Origin: Crocinitomicaceae bacterium
GTDB taxonomy: Bacteria > Bacteroidota > Bacteroidia > Flavobacteriales_D > Parvicellaceae
DNA length: 64,000 nt
Direction of reading: 5' to 3'
Assembly: GCA_002723085.1 (NCBI GenBank)
Contig: PBNK01000035.1
Span: 1 to 64,000 of the forward strand
Shown here: piece by piece, positions 24,510 to 34,020 of the stretch
Layout of the letters: each line of letters starts with the position of its first letter
How positions within the stretch are numbered: the stretch's first letter is position 1
Program-made: the position numbers and the translations under genes
Notes under the pieces: generated by a model
Seen by the model: only the letters and a program-made list of their open reading frames with translations
Told to the model about the DNA's origin: nothing
Databases searched by the model: none

Positions 24510-26507
24510 ATGAAATTTTTTAATTCAAAATACAAATTAATTTTCTCTTTAGTTTTATTAGCAACAGCAATAGGGCTAGCAATCTCAATAGATTTTAAAA
24601 AAGAAAAACCTACTAGGTTTCCTGTTTTTTGCGATATGGAAACCACTAAAGGAAATCATTTTTTAAGCGACAATAATATTCTAATAACAAACTCAAGTTG
24701 CCAAACTAGCAAATTTTCTAAATCAGGAAAATATTGCGCTAAAATTGATAGTGAAATTCCTTTTGGCTTGGGTTGCAGTTTTAAAAATTTAAAGAAAGGA
24801 AATCAATTGATAATATCTGTATGGGAAAAAGTTGATGGGGAAAAAGGACATTTAAAAATTGTGAATAAAGAAAATAAAATCTTAAAAACAGCTACTAGTA
24901 ATAAATCAAAAAATACCACAGGCTGGGAGCTAATTACTTTTACTTATGAGCTTTTAGAAAACCATAATGAACTTAAGTTTTTCATTCACAATGAAAGCGA
25001 AAAATCAGCTTTTTATGATGACCTTAGAATAGAATTATATGAAACTACAAAAAGGGTAACCTTAAGAGAAAATATAAACATTACTATTGACAAAAAAGAC
25101 TATCAAAAACTTCTAACATATAGAGATGAAGCTATAAATAGTGGAATTATAAGCAAAAAATTAAAAAAATACATTAAGGGAACTTTAGCTTATAAAAATA
25201 AAACCATACCAATAAAATTAAGATTTAAGGGAGATTGGCCTGATCATTTAAAATCTAATAAATGGTCTTTTAGAGTTCAGGTTTTAGATAATTATAATTT
25301 CAAAGGGTTAAAAAGTTTTTCAATTCAAAGTCCTCAAACACGGTCCTTTCTAAAAGAATGGGTAATGCACTTAATCTTTAAAGAACAAGATGTCCTAACT
25401 ACAAGATATGATTTTATTTCAGTATGCCTTAATAACGAAGCGCTTGGTATATATGCTTGTGAAGAACATTTTGACAAAGAACTACTAGATTCTTATGGAA
25501 GGGAAAATGCTCCAATTTTAAAATTCAACGAAGAAGGGTTATGGGAGACAAGACTAAACAACCCTGATAATAAAACTTATTTTCCTTATTTCGAAGCTGC
25601 TGAAATTATGCCTTTCAAAAAGAACCGAACGCTAAACAACGCTAATCTTTTAGAAAACTTCAAAACGGGGAGCAAATTGATGTTGAAATATAAATCCTTT
25701 AAAAACCCTTTGAGCGAGATTTTTGATCTTGAAAAAGCAGCTAAAATCTACGCTCTTTATGACTTGGGCAAAATTAGGCATTCCTATCATTGGCACAATC
25801 AACGATTTTATTACAACCCTACAATTAATAGGTTAGAACATATTGCCTTTGATTGTTATGCTGGGATTGAAGAAGGAATCAAAGATGTGATATATGGATT
25901 TTCTGAAAAAGAAACATTTCATAATAACAATGTTTATTTAACAAAACAATTTTTTAATGACCCTAATTTTGTATCCTATTACAAAGACTATCTAGAAAAA
26001 TTCTCAAGTAAAAGTTTTATTAAAAAAATTAAAGAACAATATGAATCAAAAAGTGATTCGTTAGAAAAAATCCTAAAATTAGAATTTCCAAACTACTCAT
26101 TTGATATTAATTATATTGCTGATAATGCTGAAGCAATAAGAAACACATTAAAACAGTACCAAAATAGCTTTCCTTATTCGACATATGATATTAATTACGA
26201 TTACAATTCGATAAAAAACAACTACTTCCCTTCAATAGGTCTAAAAGCAAAATTCCAAAATGAAAACACATTAGTATTAAAAAACTTTCATTTAGATTCT
26301 ATATACGTAATTGGATATGGGAACAATAAACATTTTAATGAAATGAAAAAGTTTACAAATAAAATTACTTTATGCCCTTTCAAAAAAGATGAGGACTTGA
26401 AAAAAATTAAAATAAAATCTAAATTTAAATACTTGTTTTTTAAACCTATAAATAATCAAGAAATTAAAAGCATTAAAATTAATATATGGCCTTATAGTTT
26501 TATGTAA
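24510..26507 (+). CDS. CotH-like protein with N-terminal membrane anchor
   Basis: The 665-residue protein has one transmembrane segment (about residues 10-27), a beta-sandwich region that may bind carbohydrate (about 40-180, with METTKGNHF at its start) and then a domain resembling the CotH kinase family. The match rests on LRFKGDWPDH, SIQSPQTRSFLKEWV, YDFISVCLNNEALGIYACEE and HFDKELL, the order expected in that family. CotH proteins are atypical secreted kinases in spore coats, but Bacteroidetes versions are uncharacterised. It stands alone before the pnt operon. The family call is moderate, and an active kinase is not implied. Confidence 0.65.
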   Translation: MKFFNSKYKLIFSLVLLATAIGLAISIDFKKEKPTRFPVFCDMETTKGNHFLSDNNILITNSSCQTSKFSKSGKYCAKIDSEIPFGLGCSFKNLKKGNQLIISVWEKVDGEKGHLKIVNKENKILKTATSNKSKNTTGWELITFTYELLENHNELKFFIHNESEKSAFYDDLRIELYETTKRVTLRENINITIDKKDYQKLLTYRDEAINSGIISKKLKKYIKGTLAYKNKTIPIKLRFKGDWPDHLKSNKWSFRVQVLDNYNFKGLKSFSIQSPQTRSFLKEWVMHLIFKEQDVLTTRYDFISVCLNNEALGIYACEEHFDKELLDSYGRENAPILKFNEEGLWETRLNNPDNKTYFPYFEAAEIMPFKKNRTLNNANLLENFKTGSKLMLKYKSFKNPLSEIFDLEKAAKIYALYDLGKIRHSYHWHNQRFYYNPTINRLEHIAFDCYAGIEEGIKDVIYGFSEKETFHNNNVYLTKQFFNDPNFVSYYKDYLEKFSSKSFIKKIKEQYESKSDSLEKILKLEFPNYSFDINYIADNAEAIRNTLKQYQNSFPYSTYDINYDYNSIKNNYFPSIGLKAKFQNENTLVLKNFHLDSIYVIGYGNNKHFNEMKKFTNKITLCPFKKDEDLKKIKIKSKFKYLFFKPINNQEIKSIKINIWPYSFM

Positions 26508-26652
26508 AACCCTTAGTTCAATAGATTGAATTTCTATTAAAAAAACTTTAAATAAGGCTAAATAATTATATTATTTTAGATTAAATAAATAGAATTAATA
26601 AAATAAAATATTAAATTGAACTTGAAAAACTAATATTAACTAAAACATTATT

Positions 26653-27795
26653 GTGTTAAATATAGGTGTTCCCAAAGAATCTGCTGATCACGAATCTCGT
26701 GTAGCAATGACCCCAACCATAGCTAAACAATTAATAAATAAAGGTTTCAAAGTAATGCTTGAATCTGATGCAGGATTGCTTTCTAATTTTTCAAACAAAG
26801 ACTATGAAGATGTGGGTGTAACAATAGAAAAAAAAGAAAACATTTACAAGGCAGAAGTCATTGCTAAAATTAATCCTCCGTCAAAAGATGAAGTAAAATT
26901 AATGAGCAAAGACGCTACCCTAATCTCTTTACTTTTTGCTCAAACCAATACTGAAATAATTAATTTACTGGCTAAACAAAAAATTAGTGCGTTTTCTTTA
27001 GATGCTATACCTAGAACTTCCTTAGCACAAAGCATGGATGTTTTAAGTTCACAAGCAAATTTGGCTGGCTATAAAGCCGTTATTCTTGGTGGTGCAGAAA
27101 TGGGTAAAATTTTCCCAATGCTAATGACGTCAGCTGGAACCATTAAACCGGCTACTGTAGTAATATTTGGTGCTGGTGTTGCAGGATTACAAGCAATAGC
27201 AACTGCTAAAAGGCTTGGTGCAAACGTTTGGGTTTCCGATATAAGACCTGAAACAAAAGAACAAGTGCAATCCCTTGGTGGAAAATTTATTGAAGTTGAA
27301 GGTGACAGCTCTATAAAAACAGAAGGGGGTTATGTTAAAGGTGTTTCTGATGAGTTTCTAAAAAAACAACAAGAGGCTGTTACTGAAAAAGTAATTAATG
27401 CTGATTTGGTTATTACTACAGCGTTGATTCCTGGAAAAAAAGCTCCTCTTTTAATTCCTGATGAAATGCTTGAGAAAATGAAATCAGGAACAGTTATTGT
27501 TGATATGGCTGTTTCTCAAGGTGGAAATTGTGCAAGCAGCGAACTAAACAAAGTGGTGACCAAAAATGGAATTAAAATTGTTGGCGAAGGAAATTTGCCT
27601 GCGACATTACCTATAAACGCTAGTGAATTATTAGCAAAAAACATTCAAAATTTTATACAACATCTTACCCATGAAGGACAATTTAAGTGGGATATGGATG
27701 ATGAAATCACTGCTGGGTCCCTTATTTTAAAAGATGGGGATATTATTCAAGATTATTTAAAAAAATCTGTTCAACCCGAATTAATTAATTCATAA
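26653..27795 (+). CDS. pntA: Proton-translocating NAD(P) transhydrogenase subunit alpha, soluble part
   Basis: The 380-residue NAD(H)-binding domain I. It begins GVPKES, has the dinucleotide-binding GAGVAGLQA, and DVLSSQANLAGYKAV and GTVIVDMAVSQGGN as family landmarks. It starts at a GTG (26653). Here the alpha subunit is split into two genes, as in Rhodospirillum: this soluble part, then a small membrane part. With PntB it couples hydride transfer between NADH and NADP+ to proton flow, giving NADPH. The three genes are spaced by 3 and -1 bases and form an operon. Confidence 0.95.
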   Translation: MLNIGVPKESADHESRVAMTPTIAKQLINKGFKVMLESDAGLLSNFSNKDYEDVGVTIEKKENIYKAEVIAKINPPSKDEVKLMSKDATLISLLFAQTNTEIINLLAKQKISAFSLDAIPRTSLAQSMDVLSSQANLAGYKAVILGGAEMGKIFPMLMTSAGTIKPATVVIFGAGVAGLQAIATAKRLGANVWVSDIRPETKEQVQSLGGKFIEVEGDSSIKTEGGYVKGVSDEFLKKQQEAVTEKVINADLVITTALIPGKKAPLLIPDEMLEKMKSGTVIVDMAVSQGGNCASSELNKVVTKNGIKIVGEGNLPATLPINASELLAKNIQNFIQHLTHEGQFKWDMDDEITAGSLILKDGDIIQDYLKKSVQPELINS

Positions 27796-27798
27796 ATT

Positions 27799-28128
27799 AT
27801 GGAAAATATAATTACTTTCTTCTCACAAGATGGGGCTATGGAAATGGTATATGTCATCATACTATCCATCATTTTAGGTGTTCAAATTATTGAGAGCGTT
27901 CCTGCGGTATTACACACTCCACTTATGAGTGGGGCAAATGCAATTCATGGCGTTGTTATCATTGGAGCTATTATAATTATGGGTAAAGCTGACCCAAACA
28001 ATACACTGGCATTAATTTTAGGATTTATCGCAGTAGTTCTGGGGACCTTAAATGTAGTAGGAGGATTTGTTGTTACAGATCGAATGCTTGAAATGTTTAA
28101 AAAGAAACCAACTAAAAACAAAGAATAA
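27799..28128 (+). CDS. pntAB: Transhydrogenase subunit alpha, membrane part
   Basis: The 109-residue protein is the transmembrane C-terminal half of subunit alpha made as a separate chain. It has three hydrophobic segments, with the typical SVPAVLHTPLMSGANAIHG connecting them. It supplies part of the proton channel. It starts three bases after the soluble-part gene and its stop overlaps the pntB start by one base. Name usage for this gene varies between genomes (pntA2, pntAB, pntC). Confidence 0.93.
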   Translation: MENIITFFSQDGAMEMVYVIILSIILGVQIIESVPAVLHTPLMSGANAIHGVVIIGAIIIMGKADPNNTLALILGFIAVVLGTLNVVGGFVVTDRMLEMFKKKPTKNKE

Positions 28129-29543
28129 TGAGTGAGTTTGCTTTAGAAATCAGCTATTTAATAGCTTCTATTTGTTATATATTAGGTTTAAAAATGATGG
28201 CTGGACCTAAGACTGCAAGAAACGGTAATTTGTTAGCTGCATTTGGAATGACCTTAGCCATATTTTCTACAATATTTCTTTACAACGATAACGGCAAATT
28301 AACAAATCATATTTGGATATTTTCAGGAATTGCAGTTGGTGCTGTTTTAGGATGGCTTGCAGCTGTAAAAGTTCAAATGACTGCAATGCCACAAATGGTT
28401 TCTTTATTTAATGGTATGGGCGGGGCTTGTGCAGCGCTAATTGCTTTAGTAGAGTTTCCAAAAGCATTGGAACATATGGAAGAATGGAATGTCCTTTTTA
28501 TGTCAACGATTCTTTGTGGGTTAGTTATTGGAAGCACCTCATTTAGTGGCAGTATGATTGCTTATCTTAAGCTAAACGGTAATTTAAAGAAAGACATTAG
28601 GCTTCCCTTCTACAACATTATTAATACACTGTTAATTATTGGAATTATCGGGTTAACCGTTTGTCTTGCAGGTAATCATATTGAGGCCACTGATTTTAGT
28701 TTATGGGCATATATATTATTAGCCGCTGCTTCCTTATATGGAATACTTTTTGTACTTCCAATTGGTGGAGCTGATATGCCAGTAGTTATTTCATTATTAA
28801 ATTCTTTTACTGGGATGGCTGCCATGTTTGGAGGGTTTTTATATGACAACATGGCCATGCTTACTGGTGGAATTTTAGTCGGTTCAGCCGGCACTATACT
28901 TACTGTTGTAATGTGTAAAGCTATGAATAGATCCTTATCAAATGTGATTTTTGGTGCTTTTGGGACAGGTGGGGGAGCTGTGTCAGCTTCGTCAAATGGT
29001 GCTGAACAGAAAAGTTATAAAGAAACCAATTCTTCTGATTTGGCTGTACTATTAAATTATTCTCAAAAAGTAATAATTGTTCCTGGATACGGATTGGCAG
29101 TTGCACAAGCTCAGCACGTTGTTCATGAAATGGAAGAACTATTATCTGAAAGAGGTGTTGAGGTTAAATATGCAATACATCCTGTTGCAGGAAGAATGCC
29201 TGGACATATGAATGTTTTGCTTGCTGAAAGTAACGTAGAATACGACAAGTTGGTGGAAATGGAAGACATCAACGCTGAATTCTCAACATGCGATGTTGTT
29301 ATGGTTTTAGGGGCTAACGATGTAGTAAACCCTGCTGCTAAAGAAGATCCTGCATCTCCAATTTACGGAATGCCTATCTTAAATGTTGAAGATGCAAAAA
29401 CAACTATAGTCAATAAAAGAAGCATGAATGTAGGTTATGCCGGCATAGACAACGATTTATTCTATAGAGATAAAACAAATATGCTGTTTGGAGATGCTAA
29501 AAAAGTGTTGACTGAGATTGTTTCAGAACTCAAAAATTTATAA
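28128..29543 (+). CDS. pntB: Transhydrogenase subunit beta
   Basis: The 471-residue PntB has about eight or nine N-terminal transmembrane segments (residues 1 to about 265) with the SLFNGMGGACAAL segment of the proton path, then the NADP(H)-binding domain III containing VPGYGLAVAQAQH, HPVAGRMPGHMNVLLAE and LGANDVVNPAA. It is complete and in normal order. It ends directly next to the convergent DUF5723 gene with no untranslated gap, so no separate terminator fits between them. Confidence 0.96.
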   Translation: MSEFALEISYLIASICYILGLKMMAGPKTARNGNLLAAFGMTLAIFSTIFLYNDNGKLTNHIWIFSGIAVGAVLGWLAAVKVQMTAMPQMVSLFNGMGGACAALIALVEFPKALEHMEEWNVLFMSTILCGLVIGSTSFSGSMIAYLKLNGNLKKDIRLPFYNIINTLLIIGIIGLTVCLAGNHIEATDFSLWAYILLAAASLYGILFVLPIGGADMPVVISLLNSFTGMAAMFGGFLYDNMAMLTGGILVGSAGTILTVVMCKAMNRSLSNVIFGAFGTGGGAVSASSNGAEQKSYKETNSSDLAVLLNYSQKVIIVPGYGLAVAQAQHVVHEMEELLSERGVEVKYAIHPVAGRMPGHMNVLLAESNVEYDKLVEMEDINAEFSTCDVVMVLGANDVVNPAAKEDPASPIYGMPILNVEDAKTTIVNKRSMNVGYAGIDNDLFYRDKTNMLFGDAKKVLTEIVSELKNL

Positions 29544-31340
29544 TTAAATTTTCTTAGGAACTTTTCTAAAAGTTCTTTCTCTTGGCTCAGTTTCCTCAAC
29601 TTTTGGAGTATTGTCTATTTTTTTATTTTTGTCTTTTTTAGATTTTCCAGGATCAGCATTTAAATCACTTTTTGAAGACTTTGACGAGTTTTTTTTCTCT
29701 TTAGAGTTTGCTGGAGCGTTGTTTAAATTACTTTTTTTAGATGTTGTTGATTTTGATGAAGATGAATTTGAACTATCCAGATTAGACTTGTTTTGATCTT
29801 TTGAAGAATTTTCTTTTTGCTGTTTTTCAGTTTTTTCTTCCATTTCAACAGGATCTGCTTCTTCTTCATCCTTATGCTTTGGTTCAGCTTTTTCTCTACC
29901 AAATGTCAAATTAACTCCAAAATGAAGCTGCCCATTTTTAACTTTTTCTATATCCACATTCATTGAGTTAGTTCTGGCATTATCTAATAAATTTAGTGTC
30001 CCAAGCGCTAAAACATTATCAGTTAAAAAATAAATTTCTAATGGCCCAGCATTTAAAGAAACTCCTATTCCCACATTAGAATAACTTCTATTATATATGG
30101 AATAGCTAGCTGTTGCTGATAAAAAATTACCTAAATGAAAATTATATGCTAAGCCTAAGCCTCTTCTCCACCTGTTTCTAACAAATGAAGAATAACCCGT
30201 TAATGAAATGAAATTGTTATGGTCAACAATATACTCCATTGATGCGTATATTTTTGTTCTTAATGCTGTTCTATAACTCGGTGTAGAGTAAGTGAAGTTT
30301 TCTTTCAAAGACATTTCAATAGAATCTTCTAATACATCTTTTAAAAATTGAACGCTAGATCCATTTCCGAAAACAGTAATTGCATCTTCGATTCCTGAAT
30401 AGGTGTAATCCCATTCTGACAAATTAGAATTGCTAGTATATTGATTCCATGATATAAACCCTAAATCTAACACAGAGGCTTCAAGTAATAATTTGTCATT
30501 TACATGATAATTAAACCCTAGGTCTATACCAACCCCATTATTTTGCCTTCCAAATAAATAATTAGAGATGTTTCCATCTGTAAAGCCTGCTTGAGTCATC
30601 ATACTTTGGGTTGTATCAATTGCGCCTATAGCATTTATTGAATCATCAAAAATAACCAATGGAAGCCCTGCTGATTGAAATTCAAAATTCATATCAAATG
30701 TTAAAGCATGAGTATTTTGATCTGTTGTAATGCCCATATAACTGACCTGTGTATTAAAATTCTCCATTCCATATAAGTACTTCAATCTTGCACCATATGA
30801 AAACTTATGGTCAACATCATGAACCCAGTGAACAGCATATTCTCTCCAATGGGTGAAATCCATACCTAAGCCATCAAAACTGGCCCTTCTTCCTAATAAA
30901 TTATTACCATTTCCCTCTAAAGCCATTATAATGAGGTCTTTAGGATAATTGAAGGTGAAGTCTACTTTTTCAGTTACGTTAAAAGAGTAAAAGTTATTGC
31001 CTTTCTTGAAACCAAGAAACAATAAGTCTGTATTAGCATTTAAAACCAAAAAATTATTTTCTCGCATTTTTGCCATAGCTCCGTTTATATCAGGCATAAC
31101 GTTACCATTAGCATCTTGTGTAAGAATATCGCTGAATGCAAACCCTGTGTTAAAGGCTGATCCATAAACACTAGAAATTATGGGTAACCCAATGTCTACT
31201 TTTGAGTCTGGAAATGAAGCCGGATCAACTTGAGTAATTTGAGGGATTGATGGCATGTGATATAAGATAAAATCTTGTTGCCCTTTATATTGATTACAAA
31301 ACGTTAAAACTAAAACGATATTTAAAATTATTTTTCTCAT
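29544..31340 (-). CDS. DUF5723 family outer-membrane beta-barrel protein
   Basis: A 598-residue protein with signal peptide (IILNIVLVLTFCNQYKG) and a long beta-barrel-like body of alternating strands ending near residue 490, then a low-complexity Ser/Lys/Asp/Asn tail of about 110 residues, probably disordered and periplasmic. The start motif MPSIPQITQVDPAS, a barrel region with FDGLGMDFTHW and conserved glycines fit DUF5723. The ATG overlaps the stop of the upstream lipoprotein gene as TAATG, so the two are translationally coupled and probably act together at the outer membrane. No function is described for either. Confidence 0.75.
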   Translation of the reverse strand: MRKIILNIVLVLTFCNQYKGQQDFILYHMPSIPQITQVDPASFPDSKVDIGLPIISSVYGSAFNTGFAFSDILTQDANGNVMPDINGAMAKMRENNFLVLNANTDLLFLGFKKGNNFYSFNVTEKVDFTFNYPKDLIIMALEGNGNNLLGRRASFDGLGMDFTHWREYAVHWVHDVDHKFSYGARLKYLYGMENFNTQVSYMGITTDQNTHALTFDMNFEFQSAGLPLVIFDDSINAIGAIDTTQSMMTQAGFTDGNISNYLFGRQNNGVGIDLGFNYHVNDKLLLEASVLDLGFISWNQYTSNSNLSEWDYTYSGIEDAITVFGNGSSVQFLKDVLEDSIEMSLKENFTYSTPSYRTALRTKIYASMEYIVDHNNFISLTGYSSFVRNRWRRGLGLAYNFHLGNFLSATASYSIYNRSYSNVGIGVSLNAGPLEIYFLTDNVLALGTLNLLDNARTNSMNVDIEKVKNGQLHFGVNLTFGREKAEPKHKDEEEADPVEMEEKTEKQQKENSSKDQNKSNLDSSNSSSSKSTTSKKSNLNNAPANSKEKKNSSKSSKSDLNADPGKSKKDKNKKIDNTPKVEETEPRERTFRKVPKKI

Positions 31341-32989
31341 TAGAACATCCTCCCAGAAATTAACAGTGACATAGCGACACCTAGTTTATAGTCTTCGTAA
31401 ATTTTAACTGACTGTTGACTGCTGTAATTGGTTGTGTTGGCATCAACAGATAAAACAACATATTTGGTAATGTTTAATTCATCAACACAAGTACTATCAC
31501 AATTAAGCTCAGTAACCTTAATTGTTGGTTCTATTACTTTTCCAGAAGCATCTAAAATGCCCGATTGTAAAATCAATTCATCGTCAGCAATAGCTGATAA
31601 AGTATTTTTATTACTATCCAGTAATAATAAAGTGAAATCAACTTCAACTGGCCAACCATTTGTGGTAACAAATTTAATTGTCGCTTCTTCAACAGTGGTT
31701 TCACCACTGAATAAATTATCTACTTCAAAATCAAACGGAAGAGTATCTCCCATTCGCCATCCACCTGCATATCCTTCAAGAGGAAGTGTGATTTCAGAGT
31801 TAATTGTCATTTGACTATTCTGAGTAATGTAATTATTATTTGGCCCTGTGTTTGGATTAATTTCAAAACTTGGGGCATAATTTATTTGTTTGGGGGTTGT
31901 GCTAATAACATCTACCAAATTACTATTTGATGAATTCATGTAAATATCAGTTGTAGTTACACCTCCTTGACTTGATGGTGCTGATATTGTTTGGAAATTA
32001 AATGGTGCTGGTTGAGGATTCGTTGCTGCTGAATCATATGTAACGTTCAATATAGATCCGGAAGAATCTTGAGAATAAAATTCAGTCATAGCCAATTGAG
32101 ATGAAAACCCAAAACTATTTTCTACACTAAACATAATAGAAGGATTAGTTAATTGAAAGTCGATTGCACCTTCAGAAGCTTGGAAAATGTTTAATTCAAT
32201 TGAATCTTCAGTAATAGCGATTTGTTGATTTTTAAAATCTCCATATACAACATCAAATCCTCCAATGTCAGATAATTGAAAATCAATACCAATTTTGTCT
32301 GTTGGATTAATTGATTGTCCAGTTCCTGTAAGTGTCGTAGTAAAATGAATCATTAATTCATTATAACCTAATGGCCCCTGAGTTAGGTCCATAGTGTAAT
32401 TAGACATATCAAGTATAATTTGATCCAATGAATTAGGAGAAACCGTTACTGAGTCTGTCCAATTTGTCCCTGAAGAAAGTGATAAAGATGGGATATCCAC
32501 TACCAATTTTAAATCATGATTAAACTCATTTGAAATTTCAATAACCATTAATGGGTGGTTCCCTCCTAACCCTAGTCCATATTCAATTGAAGTTATTTCT
32601 TCATTAGACGGAAATATAAAAGTATAAGATGAAGTGTCAGTAACTGATAAAGAACCACTATAACTTGGACTTGATGGCAAGTTACTCGCTGGTGAAGAAT
32701 TAAAAGAGAAAGAAATAGAGTTGTCCAAAGGTAATACTTCTTGGGCAGATATAGAAAAAGAAGGCATAGCATATGCCAATAATAATTCTCCAGCTGTTCC
32801 AGAACTTATTGATCCTGATGTATCTCTATCTAACATGTCCTGAACATCGATTTCAGCGCTAACTAAAGGGATGGCCACATGATGATAGGTTTGAATGGTA
32901 GATAAATCATATTGTTCTGCCTTTTTACAAGAATTTATAGTCAATAATGTTGCAAAAATAGCTGCAATAAATAAAATGTTGTTTTTCAT
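31340..32989 (-). CDS. Large lipoprotein coupled to the DUF5723 gene
   Basis: A 549-residue lipoprotein: FIAAIFATLLTINSCKKAE gives a clear lipobox with Cys21. The body is Ser/Thr/Asp-rich with many predicted beta strands and repeated IDFQLS, IDFQLT and similar segments; no known domain is recognised. It is the first gene of a two-gene unit with DUF5723 (TAATG coupling). This pairing of a barrel and a large lipoprotein suggests one surface complex, but the function is unknown. The gene diverges from the EamA transporter. Confidence 0.72.
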   Translation of the reverse strand: MKNNILFIAAIFATLLTINSCKKAEQYDLSTIQTYHHVAIPLVSAEIDVQDMLDRDTSGSISSGTAGELLLAYAMPSFSISAQEVLPLDNSISFSFNSSPASNLPSSPSYSGSLSVTDTSSYTFIFPSNEEITSIEYGLGLGGNHPLMVIEISNEFNHDLKLVVDIPSLSLSSGTNWTDSVTVSPNSLDQIILDMSNYTMDLTQGPLGYNELMIHFTTTLTGTGQSINPTDKIGIDFQLSDIGGFDVVYGDFKNQQIAITEDSIELNIFQASEGAIDFQLTNPSIMFSVENSFGFSSQLAMTEFYSQDSSGSILNVTYDSAATNPQPAPFNFQTISAPSSQGGVTTTDIYMNSSNSNLVDVISTTPKQINYAPSFEINPNTGPNNNYITQNSQMTINSEITLPLEGYAGGWRMGDTLPFDFEVDNLFSGETTVEEATIKFVTTNGWPVEVDFTLLLLDSNKNTLSAIADDELILQSGILDASGKVIEPTIKVTELNCDSTCVDELNITKYVVLSVDANTTNYSSQQSVKIYEDYKLGVAMSLLISGRMF

Positions 32990-33005
32990 ATTTAAAAATT
33001 CAAAG

Positions 33006-33013
33006 CAAAGTTA
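33006..33013 (-). promoter_or_regulatory. Predicted -7 box of the lipoprotein/DUF5723 operon
   Basis: The minus strand reads TAACTTTG, an exact TAnnTTTG match, 17 bases before the ATG at 32989. No clear TTG is found at the standard upstream distance. Confidence 0.45.
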
Positions 33014-33080
33014 GTCAAATTAAGTAAATATTTAATTTGGCTAATTAATGTTATTATCGAATAATATATTTTAGCAAAAA

Positions 33081-34007
33081 ATGAAATTCTCAATTGATAA
33101 ATACAAATATCATTTAATTCTACACTTCACTATTGTGATTTGGGGATTTACAGGCGTAATTGGAAAATACCTAGAGCTTTCTGGGATGAATTCAATGCCA
33201 ATTGTGATATATAGAATGCTTATAGGCTGGGTTAGCCTACTTATTTTTATGAGTATTATGAGAATATCCATTAAAATTGACATAAAGGGCTTATTCAAAA
33301 CATTAGGAACTGGAGTTATAATTGCTGGGCATTGGTGGGCTTTTTTTAAGGCTATTGAACTTTCAAATGTCTCTATTGCTTTAATTTTCATGTCTACCAC
33401 AGCTTTATTTACATCATTAGTTGAGCCCATTATAGCAAAAAAGAAGTTTGATTTCAAAGAGTTGCTAATGGGTATAATTGTAGTGATAGGAATCTCGGTA
33501 ATAATTAATGACCTATATTTTAATGCTGAAGAAGAATATATTTGGGCTATACTTTTGGCATTAATTTCCGCATTTTTAGCGGCTGTGTTTTCAATTATTA
33601 ATTCAGTACTAGTTAAAGAATATGATTCTAAAGTGATTACGCTTTATGAAATATTTGGCGGATTTGTAGCCATTACAATAGCCACTATTTGTATTGGGAG
33701 TCATGAAATAGAAGGCTTCGATATTTCTTTATACCAATTTTATTTGCTTATTATTCTAGGGACAATTTGCACATCATTTGCCTTCTTAATGGGGGTTTAC
33801 ATAATGAAGTTTATCCCCGCCTATACAGTTAATTTATCTGTAAATATGGAGCCTATTTATGCCATAATCCTAGCCTTAGTGTTTTTTGGGTCTGAAGAAG
33901 TTATGAGTATTAATTTTTATATTGGGTCTTCAATAGTAGTTGGTACAATTCTTCTAAATGCCTATTTCAAAAGAAATAAAAAAATAAGTACAAAAAAAGC
34001 CACATAA
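33081..34007 (+). CDS. EamA family (DMT) transporter
   Basis: A 308-residue membrane protein with ten hydrophobic helices arranged as two EamA repeats of five. The first repeat has VIWGFTGVIGKY and ends in FMSTTALFTSLVEP; the second repeats the pattern with ALISAFLAAVF and LSVNMEPIYAIILA. This is the drug/metabolite transporter superfamily; the substrate is unknown. The stop codon lies in the loop of a hairpin that probably terminates both this gene and sod. Confidence 0.9.
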   Translation: MKFSIDKYKYHLILHFTIVIWGFTGVIGKYLELSGMNSMPIVIYRMLIGWVSLLIFMSIMRISIKIDIKGLFKTLGTGVIIAGHWWAFFKAIELSNVSIALIFMSTTALFTSLVEPIIAKKKFDFKELLMGIIVVIGISVIINDLYFNAEEEYIWAILLALISAFLAAVFSIINSVLVKEYDSKVITLYEIFGGFVAITIATICIGSHEIEGFDISLYQFYLLIILGTICTSFAFLMGVYIMKFIPAYTVNLSVNMEPIYAIILALVFFGSEEVMSINFYIGSSIVVGTILLNAYFKRNKKISTKKAT

Positions 34008-34017
34008 GTGGCTTTTT
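33994..34017. terminator. Bidirectional rho-independent terminator between the EamA and sod genes
   Basis: AAAAAGCCAC (33994-34003), loop ATAA, and GTGGCTTTTT (34008-34017) form a perfect 10-base hairpin with A and T tracts on the two sides. It serves both convergent genes. The TAA stop of the EamA gene lies inside the loop (34005-34007). Confidence 0.85.
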
Positions 34018-34020
34018 AAA

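Noticed and set aside
26508-26652. Small RNA or riboswitch before pntA
   Set aside because: The 145 bases are A/T-rich with only a 6-base inverted repeat (TTCAAT/ATTGAA) and no convincing structure or terminator.
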